This document shows positions 34,953 through 44,601 of a stretch of 64,000 nucleotides of DNA, piece by piece. The translations under genes were made by a program, and so were the position numbers. Within the stretch, counting starts at the first letter, position 1. Every line of letters starts with the position of its first letter. Below the pieces are notes generated by a model that worked only from the letters and a program-made list of their open reading frames with translations, was not told the DNA's origin and ran no database searches. The DNA lies in NCBI GenBank assembly GCA_964392325.1, contig CAYMPJ010000001.1, positions 304,425-368,424 on the forward strand. The letters run 5' to 3'. The DNA comes from CALLPQ01 sp964392325. Lineage in GTDB: Bacteria > Pseudomonadota > Alphaproteobacteria > Caulobacterales > Parvularculaceae.

Positions 34953-37154
34953 ATGGTGGACAAGAAAAAATCCTCTCGGTCTAATAAAAAATCCAGGAAA
35001 AGCGATCCGCTGGAGAGTGATGACACCCAGATTGAAGCAAAAACGACTGAAGCAACAATGACTGGGGCAGGGGCCAAAGATAGCAGTGATGATATTGTAG
35101 AAGAGGTTGAGGCCGAGATTGTTAAGACAACCACCCAACCCGATGAAACACAAACCACTGAAACCTTGGCCGCAATGGGGGACGATTTGAACGAGGCTGA
35201 TGAAGGCATCCTTGAAACTGACGGTAATAGCGGGATCGCATCTCCTGGTATTTTGTTTCTTTCTGTGCTCGGTCTCGTCGGCGCGATTGGCGCTGGCATA
35301 TGGGCCTTTGGTCAAAAAGAACCGACAACTATAAACAAAGGGGCGCAAAAAGAAATTGCCGCCACCTCCAGTGAAACTAAAGGCAACACCAAAATTGCCA
35401 GCAAAACTGATCCGCTGGATCAATCCATCACACAAACCCAAAATAATCCTAAAGTAGCAAAACCCGGCAATCCGCTCAGCGCTCAGCCTACTAAAAAGTT
35501 ACCTCTACCTACAGCCTCTAATAAAATTAGTAATCAGGTTAGCGGGGAAACAAAAACAACCATAGCAAGCCTCAATACAGCAACCCTTTCGCAAGATAAA
35601 ATCAACACGCTCCCTGCTGCCCCCAACTCTATTGGAAGCGCAAATAATAAATTGCAAACAGCGGCCAAAGCAGCAGCTAATGACCTAAAGATCGCAGCGC
35701 AAGACGCACCATTGGCTGAAGTCGCAACGAACACGGTTGATGACCAATCGGCCAAGGCAGTCAACGAGCAAGTCGTTGCCGTTACAAATTCTGAACTCAC
35801 TAATTCTCCAGTTGAAGGTGCGAAGGTTGAAGCAACCAGCAAAGCATCTGAATTTGTTGAGAGTGTATCTAATACTGTTCCCGAAAAAGTGGCTGTGCCA
35901 AGCGCGGCTACAACAAATGAACTCACCGTTCCGGCAAATGATCCCATTGCTGCAGTAGAAGCACTGCAACAAGAATCCCTTGCTCAATATGAAGCTGCAG
36001 ATACGAAAAACGTGGCGCAAGAAACTGTTGCCCAACAGGCAGTACCGGGACAGGAAATAATCGAAGAAGCAGTTCAGGTAGGTGATGCCTCTCTGGCCTT
36101 AGCGGCTAATGCGACCGCCGCCCCGGGAAGCAGCCCAACTCAGCCGAACCAGGCCCCGGCAATCGAGCCAAATGTAAATGGTGCAATTCCCTCGACAGGA
36201 AAAACCCTATCGATTACCCCCGCCGCTGCATTGGCCCCCGCACCAACAGAAGATTCTGTCAAAGCGCCTGCCAATCCATTGGAAGCCGAGCTCGCTCCAG
36301 CTGTCAGCCCTCAGGAAAACCAAGAAACATCAGCTACGGCCCAAGCTACAACCATTGCAGCCGTTCCCCAAAACAATCAGTCAGCGGTTGAACAAGTCGA
36401 AGAAAAATTCGCTGGTGAAATTGCGGCTCTGGAAGAGAGTTTTGAAGAGCGCACCACACGCATTGCAAACGATCTTAAAACTGAACAAGCCCGAGCCGAA
36501 ACTCAGGCACTGGAAATTGCCTCTTTGACCACTAAGCTGGAAGAGGCATTAGCTGCCAACGAACAACGTTCAAGTAAAGAGATCACAGAACTGCGGGCAC
36601 GCATAGATGAACTGAAAAAAGAGGATGAGCAAAAGTCGGTTACGAGTGAACGCCGAACCGCTGGATTATTGGCTCTTATCTCCCTTCAACGCACTTTCGA
36701 TCAGGGTACTGCCTACCGGCGAGAGCTTGATGTTTTGCAAAGCGCGCTACCGGAAAAAGCATATTTTTCAGCTCTGGATCGTGCAGCCGACACTGGTGTA
36801 CCCACTATAGAAAACCTTAAAGAACGTTTTCCTGAAGCGGTTCATACTACCCTCGCGCTGGATGGGCCTAGCGCCAAGGGTCCGGTGGGGCATTTCATGA
36901 GAAATCTTCGATCTCTCGTCAGCGTACGCCCCGTTACCCCGCAAGAAGGCACAAGCGCGAAAGCAATTATCTCTCGTGCAGAAAGCCATCTTTCCCGGGA
37001 CAATCTGAAAGATTCTATCAAGGAGATATCCAGCCTTGGTAGCGCAACAAGCGAAGAAATGAACACATGGCTACGTGACGCGAAAATTCAACATGAAGCC
37101 AGTGAACAATTGCTCAAAATTAATGAGGGTCTGTTGGCTGGTATCAATAATTAA
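34953..37154 (+). CDS. Mitofilin/Mic60-like inner-membrane protein
   Basis: This 733-residue protein has a charged cytosolic N-terminus (about residues 1-90), one membrane segment (PGILFLSVLGLVGAIGAGIW), a long low-complexity Ala/Pro/Gln/Asn-rich periplasmic linker, a coiled coil (about 480-600) and a C-terminal mitofilin-like domain. The domain order is that of alphaproteobacterial Mic60, which tethers outer and inner membranes and can bend membranes; it is the ancestor of the mitochondrial crista-junction protein. These bacterial homologues are known to sit beside hemD/hemY, exactly as here. AAGGAG lies nine bases before the ATG at 34953, so the longer open frame is discarded. Confidence 0.85.
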   Translation: MVDKKKSSRSNKKSRKSDPLESDDTQIEAKTTEATMTGAGAKDSSDDIVEEVEAEIVKTTTQPDETQTTETLAAMGDDLNEADEGILETDGNSGIASPGILFLSVLGLVGAIGAGIWAFGQKEPTTINKGAQKEIAATSSETKGNTKIASKTDPLDQSITQTQNNPKVAKPGNPLSAQPTKKLPLPTASNKISNQVSGETKTTIASLNTATLSQDKINTLPAAPNSIGSANNKLQTAAKAAANDLKIAAQDAPLAEVATNTVDDQSAKAVNEQVVAVTNSELTNSPVEGAKVEATSKASEFVESVSNTVPEKVAVPSAATTNELTVPANDPIAAVEALQQESLAQYEAADTKNVAQETVAQQAVPGQEIIEEAVQVGDASLALAANATAAPGSSPTQPNQAPAIEPNVNGAIPSTGKTLSITPAAALAPAPTEDSVKAPANPLEAELAPAVSPQENQETSATAQATTIAAVPQNNQSAVEQVEEKFAGEIAALEESFEERTTRIANDLKTEQARAETQALEIASLTTKLEEALAANEQRSSKEITELRARIDELKKEDEQKSVTSERRTAGLLALISLQRTFDQGTAYRRELDVLQSALPEKAYFSALDRAADTGVPTIENLKERFPEAVHTTLALDGPSAKGPVGHFMRNLRSLVSVRPVTPQEGTSAKAIISRAESHLSRDNLKDSIKEISSLGSATSEEMNTWLRDAKIQHEASEQLLKINEGLLAGINN

Positions 37155-37225
37155 CGCCGTCGACATGCTGTAGAGATACATTAGTAAAAATTACATAAAT
37201 CGCGATACACCCTTGAGGACTAACA

Positions 37226-38686
37226 ATGATCCGTATTTTGATTTTTCTATGTTTGATCATTCTTGTTGCAGGAAGCATCACAGTGCTTTCCAATATCAAT
37301 ACGATCAGCACTATTTTGATGTTTGGTCAGGAAATTAGGCTTCATACCGGTTTTTTGATTGGTGTAACCGGAGTTATCCTTTTTCTTCTCGTTGCATTTA
37401 CATCTGTATTTAAAGATCTTACGGCTCTCCCGGCGAAAATGAGGGCAAAACGACGCGAAGCTCAACAACAGCGCGGCATGGCAGCCCTCGCCAGAGGTAT
37501 GGAATCTGTCATGGTCGGTGATGCGGTAGATGCAAAACATCATGCTCGCATCGCGCAACGTAACCTTGAACATACTTCCCTCACCCGGCTTTTAACCGCG
37601 CAAGCGGCACAACTTGCCGGCGATGATGCCCAAGCACGTGAAAATTTTGCCCTGATGCTTGAAGCTCCCGAGACTGAATTTTTGGGCCTACATGGTCTCT
37701 ATGCACAAGCAAGCCGCGCCGGAGACAAAGTTGCAGCACGCAAACATGCTGAACGCGCCTTTGCTTTGCGTCCAAACGCAAGTTGGGCTTTTGAGTCTGT
37801 GCTTGACCTAGGCTTGGAGCGCGGCGCATGGGGGGAGCTTCGAGAAACCCTTAAGACCGCTAAAGCCAATCTTTTAATCACGCCAGAAGAAGCATTGCGC
37901 GGTGAAGCAGCCCTACTTACGGCTGACGCTTACGCGGCCGGTTTATCGAAAGATGAAGAAACCGCCCTTAAGGAATCAGAAGCTGCCTTTCGCCTTAGCC
38001 CTGAACTAACACCAGCAGCAATACTCGCTGCCTCTGCCCTCGCCGATAAAGGTAAAAAATCGCGCGCTGCAAAAATTCTTGAACAATCCTTTGCTGCCGC
38101 TCCCCACCCAGCAATTTCCAAATTATATGAGGAAATCTATGCTGGGGACACGCCCAAAAAACAATCAAATGCCCTCAAAAAACTCGCGCAATTGGCCCCC
38201 GATACACATGAGGGAAAATTTTTATTAGCCCGTGCAGAGAGTATAACCGACAATGATCGCTTAGCTCTGGAACTTTTAGAACCTCTTATTATTGCCAAGC
38301 CTTTTGCCCGTGAGTTTTCTGCTGTTGCCGACGTGATCGCGCGGATACGCGATGAGGAAGCAGCTCGCCCGTGGCTAGAGCGTGCAGCCAATGCACCGCG
38401 AGACCCGGAACCCGGCTCCAACGGCAAATTTAATTTCACGAAATCAGGATGGGCAAGGCTAGTACGGGAATTTATGGATCATGGCCGCCTCTCACCGCCG
38501 CCACTAGAAGATGCAAGCGCATTTGGCATGGCACTTAGTCATGAAGAAGTGAAAATGCTGGCCGCACCAGAGCCTGAAGTCACGCCAGAAGATGATCCTG
38601 CCCTTGAAAGCGATGATCAAACCGAAACGCTAACGGATACGCAAGAAGAGATGGTAGCCGAAAAAGAAGCAAGCTCTGCGGCCTAA
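37226..38686 (+). CDS. hemY: HemY-like TPR membrane protein
   Basis: This is the HemY_N-family protein encoded next to haem genes in proteobacteria (not the Bacillus protoporphyrinogen oxidase of the same name). The 486-residue protein has two N-terminal membrane segments (about 3-25 and 45-65) and then TPR-like helices to the C-terminus, which ends in an acidic tail. Its exact role is unknown, with a link to protohaem formation suggested by genetics in other bacteria. TTGAGGAC precedes the ATG. It follows mic60 by 71 bases. Confidence 0.88.
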   Translation: MIRILIFLCLIILVAGSITVLSNINTISTILMFGQEIRLHTGFLIGVTGVILFLLVAFTSVFKDLTALPAKMRAKRREAQQQRGMAALARGMESVMVGDAVDAKHHARIAQRNLEHTSLTRLLTAQAAQLAGDDAQARENFALMLEAPETEFLGLHGLYAQASRAGDKVAARKHAERAFALRPNASWAFESVLDLGLERGAWGELRETLKTAKANLLITPEEALRGEAALLTADAYAAGLSKDEETALKESEAAFRLSPELTPAAILAASALADKGKKSRAAKILEQSFAAAPHPAISKLYEEIYAGDTPKKQSNALKKLAQLAPDTHEGKFLLARAESITDNDRLALELLEPLIIAKPFAREFSAVADVIARIRDEEAARPWLERAANAPRDPEPGSNGKFNFTKSGWARLVREFMDHGRLSPPPLEDASAFGMALSHEEVKMLAAPEPEVTPEDDPALESDDQTETLTDTQEEMVAEKEASSAA

Positions 38687-38719
38687 CCATCTAGCTTGTG
38701 ACTATTGGGAATTCGATTT

Positions 38720-39424
38720 TCATTCGCCTGCACCTTTGCGCGACATGTCGCTTGCTTCCACCAAAACCCTATCTGCAATTAAACTTAGCGCATCATAATG
38801 CGAATTTTTTATAGTCAAGCCAACGTTCAATTTATTTGTATGCGCCCCTTTTTGCGCGGCCACATCTTTAAAGACTTGCCTCTCTTCAGGGACATTATAT
38901 TGATCGAACCCTTGCTTACTTTTTGCACAAATCAGACTCAAACCATGATCACTACTAGATGAATAAATCATTGGATAAGCCGCATAAGCTTCTATCAATG
39001 AAATTTTTTGATGATAATTTGCCAGAGCCCAAAATCCTTGAGAGCTTGCATATTTTAAAACGCCCAACAAAAATTGCCCATTTTCTACATTCTCAATATC
39101 CAACCTGGCATCCCCATGATCTTCCGCCACAGCCATCGCCAAATCGCCTATAGAATGAATTGAGGAAATCAAATTCTTGCCTCCGCAATCAATTAAATAG
39201 TGTTTTTCAGACTTTTTAATAATCGAAGGCGGGTCAAGACCGTCTTTTTCTAAGCCGGGTAATGACTGTGTGAGGACTTCGATACTGCCGTGCCCGCAAC
39301 ACTCAAGCCAAAGCGTAAGATCTGCCATAGCAGAAAAATCACGATTATGCCCGTATAGTGCCTCGAATGTACGCGCAAGCAAAGCTCTGAGCTCATTAAG
39401 GGATAGATTAAACTCGGCTACCAT
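38720..39424 (-). CDS. DUF3726-like protein of unknown function
   Basis: The 234-residue protein begins FNLSLNELRALLARTFEALY, resembling the start of DUF3726 proteins, and is otherwise unrecognised. There is no signal peptide or membrane segment. It is the last gene of the operon that begins with the sulfotransferase, and its start overlaps the preceding gene by 17 bases, so they are probably translationally coupled. Function is unknown; the conserved pairing with the 573-residue protein suggests they act together. Confidence 0.6.
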   Translation of the reverse strand: MVAEFNLSLNELRALLARTFEALYGHNRDFSAMADLTLWLECCGHGSIEVLTQSLPGLEKDGLDPPSIIKKSEKHYLIDCGGKNLISSIHSIGDLAMAVAEDHGDARLDIENVENGQFLLGVLKYASSQGFWALANYHQKISLIEAYAAYPMIYSSSSDHGLSLICAKSKQGFDQYNVPEERQVFKDVAAQKGAHTNKLNVGLTIKNSHYDALSLIADRVLVEASDMSRKGAGE

Positions 39425-41129
39425 TTGTATCCGGCCTTATAGGAAAGCACCAGTGATCACCAATATCACTGCCGATGTCGCTAACAAGAGGAGCACCCTG
39501 GAACATAGTATTGCGCACCCACATCCGGGAGAGGGGATCAAACTTACTGACCCCAAAAAATGATAACTTGCATCGCAATAAATGTATTGGCAGCACACCC
39601 TCATCTAAAAGATTTGCATGAATTTCTCCATAATGCGTTGCGCTCATGGTCTGTATACGTCTTATAGTGTAACGATGTTCGGGGTGTGAAAATGCAAAAT
39701 GCCCTACAGATATATCTCCCTCACTTTCCATATAGATATTGAGATCATTATAACATTTGCATACACTATGAGCGATGAACATCATCATTTCTTTATCGGA
39801 ACCCGCTTCTTCATAGCGTTTACCGAGACGGGGTTCTTGCTTTTCTTCTGAGCGATACCAAAACACGCCCAACATAGAAACATCATCAAAATTGATCGCC
39901 AGCGCCCAATCATAATTGGTTTCAATCTGTTGTTTTAATTCTGACAATTTCATCTGTGGCACCATCTCATAGCGCTCTGTAATATTGAGTTTATGCTCCA
40001 GGTCCAATATGTCCTCTGCGTAAACCTCCAACAAAACCGCATTGATGAGTTCTTGCGTTTCAGGCTGGAAATGTTTTTCAATATAATTTGTAAGGGTCGA
40101 CCAATGGTTTATATCGTCCTGATTACTTTGAAACCATTTTAATATTTGCCCGGTTTCACTGCGCGCTCTCGCATTAATAGCATTTTGTTCTTCACTACCC
40201 GTAGTAATTTCGTCAAGATGCTGCATCGCTTTTAAAATATAACATTCAAAATCTCCGCAGCTTTTATCATCAGGAACCTTATGGGCGATTATACGCGCCA
40301 ATGCGGTTTCTCGAACCTCAATCCAGTTGGCGATCAGGAGAGGATGATTGATAAGAAACGGGGCCATACCAAGCCCGGTCGCATTGCCTATACCAAAATA
40401 ACGTTTGATTGCCTCATCCATCGGCACATAAGAATCGGGAGCGCGGTGTTTTGCAATCCATTCAGCTTGGGCAATGCTAAAATGGCGCATCAAAAAACAG
40501 GAGAACATCTCAGCGGCGAAAGGGCTAGAAAAATCTATATAGTCCGCATGCACCTTATCCCAATCAGCCATGCCGAATTTACCGCTACCATAAACGGCAG
40601 TGGTTCTACATAAATATCCAACTTTGGAAATTAAATCGAGATCGGGCTGCCCCCCCTTTGCAAGGGCATCCACAACATATTCAAAATTTCGAACACTTTT
40701 GTTCGCTCGCGAAAGAATAATACAATTTGAATCCAGCCTGCCCTTTTCTTGAAGCGGCACATTATCTCGCAAAAAATCAAGCCGGTTTTTATCTACCTTG
40801 CCTGCACAAAGTGTCATGGTCAAGTTCCACTCGTCAGCGATGACACGGTCAACGCGTCGCTCGGGGGGAAGGTGTTTGGCAAATATCACATAACTATAAA
40901 CATTGTTGGGCGTTGTGATTTCATAAACCACATCACCATGTCCTTTAGGAGTCAGATCAAAAACAGTGGGTTTTATATCCCATGCCTCGGCCATAACACG
41001 GCGCAAAAGAGTTCGCATAAAACTGAGCGGATAAGGATAGAGTGAGCCAAGGCGATTTAAATCCATCACAGTTTTGGCCGGACGTAAGGCTATATCGTTA
41101 TCCTGATTAGTGACCTCTTTAACATGCAT
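39408..41129 (-). CDS. Conserved 573-residue protein, family not recognised
   Basis: I recognise no characterised family. The protein is soluble, without signal peptide, and has several polar, apparently conserved blocks such as GSLYPYPLSFMRTLLRR near the N-terminus, IILSRANKSVRNFEYVVDAL, RTTAVYGSGKFGMADWDKV and RYFGIGNATGLGMAPFLINHP. The size and the invariant-looking Asn/Gly/Arg motifs suggest an enzyme. Its ATG shares a base with the dipeptidase-like gene's stop (TAATG), and its 3' end overlaps the DUF3726-like gene. It is therefore firmly inside the operon with the reductase, ALDH and dipeptidase-like genes. Confidence 0.7.
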   Translation of the reverse strand: MHVKEVTNQDNDIALRPAKTVMDLNRLGSLYPYPLSFMRTLLRRVMAEAWDIKPTVFDLTPKGHGDVVYEITTPNNVYSYVIFAKHLPPERRVDRVIADEWNLTMTLCAGKVDKNRLDFLRDNVPLQEKGRLDSNCIILSRANKSVRNFEYVVDALAKGGQPDLDLISKVGYLCRTTAVYGSGKFGMADWDKVHADYIDFSSPFAAEMFSCFLMRHFSIAQAEWIAKHRAPDSYVPMDEAIKRYFGIGNATGLGMAPFLINHPLLIANWIEVRETALARIIAHKVPDDKSCGDFECYILKAMQHLDEITTGSEEQNAINARARSETGQILKWFQSNQDDINHWSTLTNYIEKHFQPETQELINAVLLEVYAEDILDLEHKLNITERYEMVPQMKLSELKQQIETNYDWALAINFDDVSMLGVFWYRSEEKQEPRLGKRYEEAGSDKEMMMFIAHSVCKCYNDLNIYMESEGDISVGHFAFSHPEHRYTIRRIQTMSATHYGEIHANLLDEGVLPIHLLRCKLSFFGVSKFDPLSRMWVRNTMFQGAPLVSDIGSDIGDHWCFPIRPDTNGSRV

Positions 41130-42106
41130 TACATTTTCCCGGCAAACCCATCATCAAAAAACTTCAACCAATTAAGCCCCATAATTTTTTCGATATCCAC
41201 GTCCGCCATACCTTTTGCCCGTAATCCTTGAATAATGTTTTTAAAATCAAGGTTGCTGGCAAACCAATCTGGCTGGCGCGGCCAATCCGCATTGGTCGCA
41301 TTCCCCTCGCCATAATCAGGTTTAAAGGTCCACGTACCGCTCCGCATCCACTCCAGAGCTTCATACCCCCAATTTTGGCAAAGATCAGAACCAATGCCAA
41401 TATGGTCGATGCCCATTAATTCGGCAGTATCCATAATCATCCCGCAAAAATCATCTAGCGTACAATCCGGGCCATCATGTAAATGAAAAGGATACATGGA
41501 AAAACCCAGCATCCCGCCCGATTCTGCCAGCGCCTCTAACACATCATCTGATTTATTTCGTAGCGCATCATGCCATTTCGCGGGATTTGCATGAGTAATC
41601 GCTATTGGCCGTTCAGAGAGATCAATGGCTTGCAAGGTTGATATTTCAGCGCTATGGGACATGTCAATAATCATCCCGACACGGTTCATTTCCTTGATTA
41701 CTTCGCGGCCAAAACGCGTCACCCCGCTATCGCGCTCTTCATAACATCCAGTTGCGAGCAAACTTTGATTATTATAGCTAAGCTGCATAATCCGTGCGCC
41801 TTGCTCGTGCAACATTTCGACTTTACCTAAATCATCCTCGACGGGAGAACAATTTTGAAACCCTAAGATGATACCGATTTTACCAGCCTTTTGCGCCGCG
41901 CGAATGTCACCCGCGTCTCGGACCGGCATAATCAAATCAGAATATTCGCGAAATTTTCGCCGCCAATCGCCAATATTTGTCAGCGTTGCATGGGTATTCT
42001 CCCAATAACAGATTGTAACATGGATCGCATTGACGCCACCGGATTTGGCCTCTTCGAAAAGCGCTCGAGTCCAATTCACATATTGTAAGCCGTCAATAAT
42101 AAGCAT
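41129..42106 (-). CDS. Atypical M19 (membrane dipeptidase-like) protein
   Basis: The 325-residue protein follows the M19/renal-dipeptidase fold, recognised in the second half by SGVTRFGREVIKEMNRVGM, IDMSHSAE, ITHANPAKW, RNKSDDVLEALAESGGM and the final GLNWLKFF. Canonical members bind two zinc ions through HxD near the N-terminus, a Glu, and two His. Here the N-terminal site reads LIIDGLQYVNW with no HxD, and the Glu position reads GFQNCSP. Only the two His (DMSH, ITH) remain. It is probably cytosolic, with no signal peptide. Activity as an ordinary dipeptidase is doubtful. It starts three bases after the ALDH gene. Confidence 0.8.
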   Translation of the reverse strand: MLIIDGLQYVNWTRALFEEAKSGGVNAIHVTICYWENTHATLTNIGDWRRKFREYSDLIMPVRDAGDIRAAQKAGKIGIILGFQNCSPVEDDLGKVEMLHEQGARIMQLSYNNQSLLATGCYEERDSGVTRFGREVIKEMNRVGMIIDMSHSAEISTLQAIDLSERPIAITHANPAKWHDALRNKSDDVLEALAESGGMLGFSMYPFHLHDGPDCTLDDFCGMIMDTAELMGIDHIGIGSDLCQNWGYEALEWMRSGTWTFKPDYGEGNATNADWPRQPDWFASNLDFKNIIQGLRAKGMADVDIEKIMGLNWLKFFDDGFAGKM

Positions 42107-42109
42107 CTG

Positions 42110-43543
42110 TTATCCGGGGTTTGTGTAGGCCGTCTTCATAACGGTATAAAAATCTTTGGCGTGTTGACCCTGTTCTCTTGGTCCATAGCTCGATGAATTT
42201 CGCCCGCCAAAGGGGACATGATAATCCAGACCAGCCGTTGCCAGATTTACAAGTACACTTCCAAATTTCGCATTGCGTTTGAAGTGTTCTGCTTCCTTAA
42301 CCGAGTTTGTTATGACAGAAGCAGCAAGGCCAAATTGCGTATCATTTGCCATTGCAAGACCCTCCTCATAACTCTCTGCTTTTATTATGCATGTCATTGG
42401 ACCAAAAACTTCTTCACGATTAACCCGCATATCATTGCGGGTTTGCGTATAGATGGTCGGGGCGAGATAATAACCTTGAGTTTTTTGCTCGACCCGCTCA
42501 CCGCCGGTCACCAAAGTAGCACCCTCTTCTTTTGCCAAATCCATATAGCCAAGAACTTTATTCATCTGTCCTTCGCTCACTACAGGGCCAAGCTGGGTGC
42601 CTTCTGCGAGAGCATGTCCAACTTTTTTACCTTGCGCCGCTTTTGCAAATCGCTCGACAAATTCATCATGAACTTTGGCATCGACAATCAATCTTGACGA
42701 GGCCGTACATTTTTGGCCGCTCGCTCCAAAAGCTCCTGAAACAGCTTGCTCAACCGCAAGATCAATATCCGCATTCGCTGTCACGACTATCGGGTTTTTA
42801 CTGCCCATTTCACACTGGACCCGCGTCATGTTTTTGATGGCTGCGCTTGCTATTTTTTGGCCTGTTGCAACAGAGCCAGTAAATGACACTGCATCAATCT
42901 GTGATGTCGATAAAGTCGCGCCAACCTCACCGCCGCCCTGCACCATATTAAAAACACCTCGCGGGAGATGCTTGTTGAGGACCTCGGCTAATAGGTGCGC
43001 TGTTGCCGGAGTGATTTCTGATGGCTTCAATACAATTGCATTCCCGTAAGCCAATGCCGGTCCCATCTTCCAGGCAGCAATTGCAATTGGAAAATTCCAC
43101 GGGGTGATTAACCCTGCAACCCCGATGGGCTCACGGGAAATATCGATATTGATTCCGGGGCGCACGGAAGCGGCACTTTCACCAATTTGACGCAAACATT
43201 CCGCCGCATAATATTGATAGAACTCACCTGCACGGAACACTTCCCCGCGCCCTTCTGCAAACGGCTTACCTTCTTCCGACGACAAGATTTTCCCGATCTC
43301 GTCACAACGCTCAATCAGCTCTTGACCTATCGCGTGGAGAATATTTTTCTTTTCCTCAAGCTTTACAGAGTCCCAACCGGGTTGGGCGGCGCGCGCAGCA
43401 GCAACTGCATCACTAACCTGCCCGCTAGTCGCGCTCGCCATATGACCAAGTGTTTGAGAAATATCAGAAGGGTTTATATTCGGTGTTTGCTCTCCCGCAT
43501 TATCCCATTCACCATTTATCAAACTGCCGTAAATTTCGCTCAT
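42110..43543 (-). CDS. Aldehyde dehydrogenase, alpha-ketoglutarate-semialdehyde type
   Basis: This is an NAD(P)-dependent ALDH of 477 residues with the catalytic Cys in SGQKCTASSRLI and general-base Glu in QCEMGSKNP. The segment AGLDYHVPFGGRNSSSYGPREQG near the C-terminus resembles alpha-ketoglutarate-semialdehyde (2,5-dioxopentanoate) dehydrogenases of hydroxyproline, sugar-acid and glucarate pathways. Aminoadipate-semialdehyde or other omega-semialdehydes are possible alternatives. It sits between the reductase and dipeptidase-like genes in one operon, so it is probably the oxidation step of the same pathway. Confidence 0.85.
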   Translation of the reverse strand: MSEIYGSLINGEWDNAGEQTPNINPSDISQTLGHMASATSGQVSDAVAAARAAQPGWDSVKLEEKKNILHAIGQELIERCDEIGKILSSEEGKPFAEGRGEVFRAGEFYQYYAAECLRQIGESAASVRPGINIDISREPIGVAGLITPWNFPIAIAAWKMGPALAYGNAIVLKPSEITPATAHLLAEVLNKHLPRGVFNMVQGGGEVGATLSTSQIDAVSFTGSVATGQKIASAAIKNMTRVQCEMGSKNPIVVTANADIDLAVEQAVSGAFGASGQKCTASSRLIVDAKVHDEFVERFAKAAQGKKVGHALAEGTQLGPVVSEGQMNKVLGYMDLAKEEGATLVTGGERVEQKTQGYYLAPTIYTQTRNDMRVNREEVFGPMTCIIKAESYEEGLAMANDTQFGLAASVITNSVKEAEHFKRNAKFGSVLVNLATAGLDYHVPFGGRNSSSYGPREQGQHAKDFYTVMKTAYTNPG

Positions 43544-43590
43544 AAAATATCCTTTAAACCGCTATAACCTTTATAGGCATAATACTCTAC

Positions 43591-44592
43591 TTAAAGAGCG
43601 CTTATCTTATCTAGAATAATATCTGCGACCTGAACGCCCTCTTTATCATGTTTAGAGCGATGTGAGAGTCGCCGATCTCCCGGTAAACGGGTTCCGTCTT
43701 GCTCATAAATTTTATCAAAAAATCCCTCAGCATGGGTGCCCCACCCCTCATCTCCGCGCACCAAAGAGGGATCGATTGCCATTAAAAATTCGCCCCCTTG
43801 CGCTGGACCACCATCATTATTATCACGCTGCTCGGCTTCAAAACTAAAACTCTCTCCAATCATGGCACCAGCGAGAAGCTCCACCATCATCGATAATGAC
43901 GACCCTTTATAGCCTCCAAAGGTCATTAGGGCGCCTTTGAGAATTTCATTGGGATCTTGTGTTGGATTACCAGCAGCGTCCACGCCCACCCCCTCTGGCA
44001 AATCATGACCATCGCGCGCAGCAACCCCCACTTCGCCGCGTGCCATAACCGACGTTGCCATATCAAATATCATTGGCGATTTTCCTGGGCGCGGCCATCC
44101 AAAAGCTATTGGATTCGTTCCGAATAAGGCTTTTTTCCCGCCCGCAGGAATAACCGACGGTTTATAGGACGTACACGCAAAGGCCGCTAAGCCAGCCTCA
44201 CAAATGGGTTCTAACTCTGTCCAGAGCGCAGCAAAATGATGAATAGCGACCAGAGGCATGACACCAATGCCACAAGTTTTTGCTGCTTCAATCAAAGCCG
44301 GACGCCCCGCCTCCAGCGCAGTGGGCGCAAAAGCATTATGGCCATCAACCTGCACCACAGCGGGGGCCAGTTTGGTTACGCTTGGCCGCGCTTTCCCATT
44401 TACTTTCTCGCTCTTTAACGAGGCAACATAGCCCGGTAACCTGAATAAACCGTGGGAAACACAGCCATCTCTTTCGGCCATGGCAATGATATTTGCAACC
44501 GCACCGGCATTGTCAGAATCGGCGCCGAATTTTTCAAGCGTTGTCTTGGCAAGGCTATGAATGGCGTCTACGGACATTATTTTATGTGTCAT
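43591..44592 (-). CDS. Ldh/DpkA-family oxidoreductase (imino-acid reductase-like)
   Basis: The 333-residue protein belongs to the malate/L-lactate dehydrogenase-like NAD(P)H family. It looks closest to DpkA, the Delta1-piperideine-2-carboxylate/Delta1-pyrroline-2-carboxylate reductase: AERDGCVSHGLFRLPGYVAS, HHFAALWTELEPICEAGLAA, GTNPIAFGWPRPGKSPMIFD and FGGYKGSSLSMMVELLAG. These enzymes reduce cyclic imino acids to L-proline or L-pipecolate. The family also holds ureidoglycolate and malate/lactate enzymes, so the assignment is probable, not certain. It starts 48 bases before the ALDH gene and nine bases after the sulfotransferase gene. Confidence 0.8.
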   Translation of the reverse strand: MTHKIMSVDAIHSLAKTTLEKFGADSDNAGAVANIIAMAERDGCVSHGLFRLPGYVASLKSEKVNGKARPSVTKLAPAVVQVDGHNAFAPTALEAGRPALIEAAKTCGIGVMPLVAIHHFAALWTELEPICEAGLAAFACTSYKPSVIPAGGKKALFGTNPIAFGWPRPGKSPMIFDMATSVMARGEVGVAARDGHDLPEGVGVDAAGNPTQDPNEILKGALMTFGGYKGSSLSMMVELLAGAMIGESFSFEAEQRDNNDGGPAQGGEFLMAIDPSLVRGDEGWGTHAEGFFDKIYEQDGTRLPGDRRLSHRSKHDKEGVQVADIILDKISAL

Positions 44593-44601
44593 TTTTCTCT
44601 C

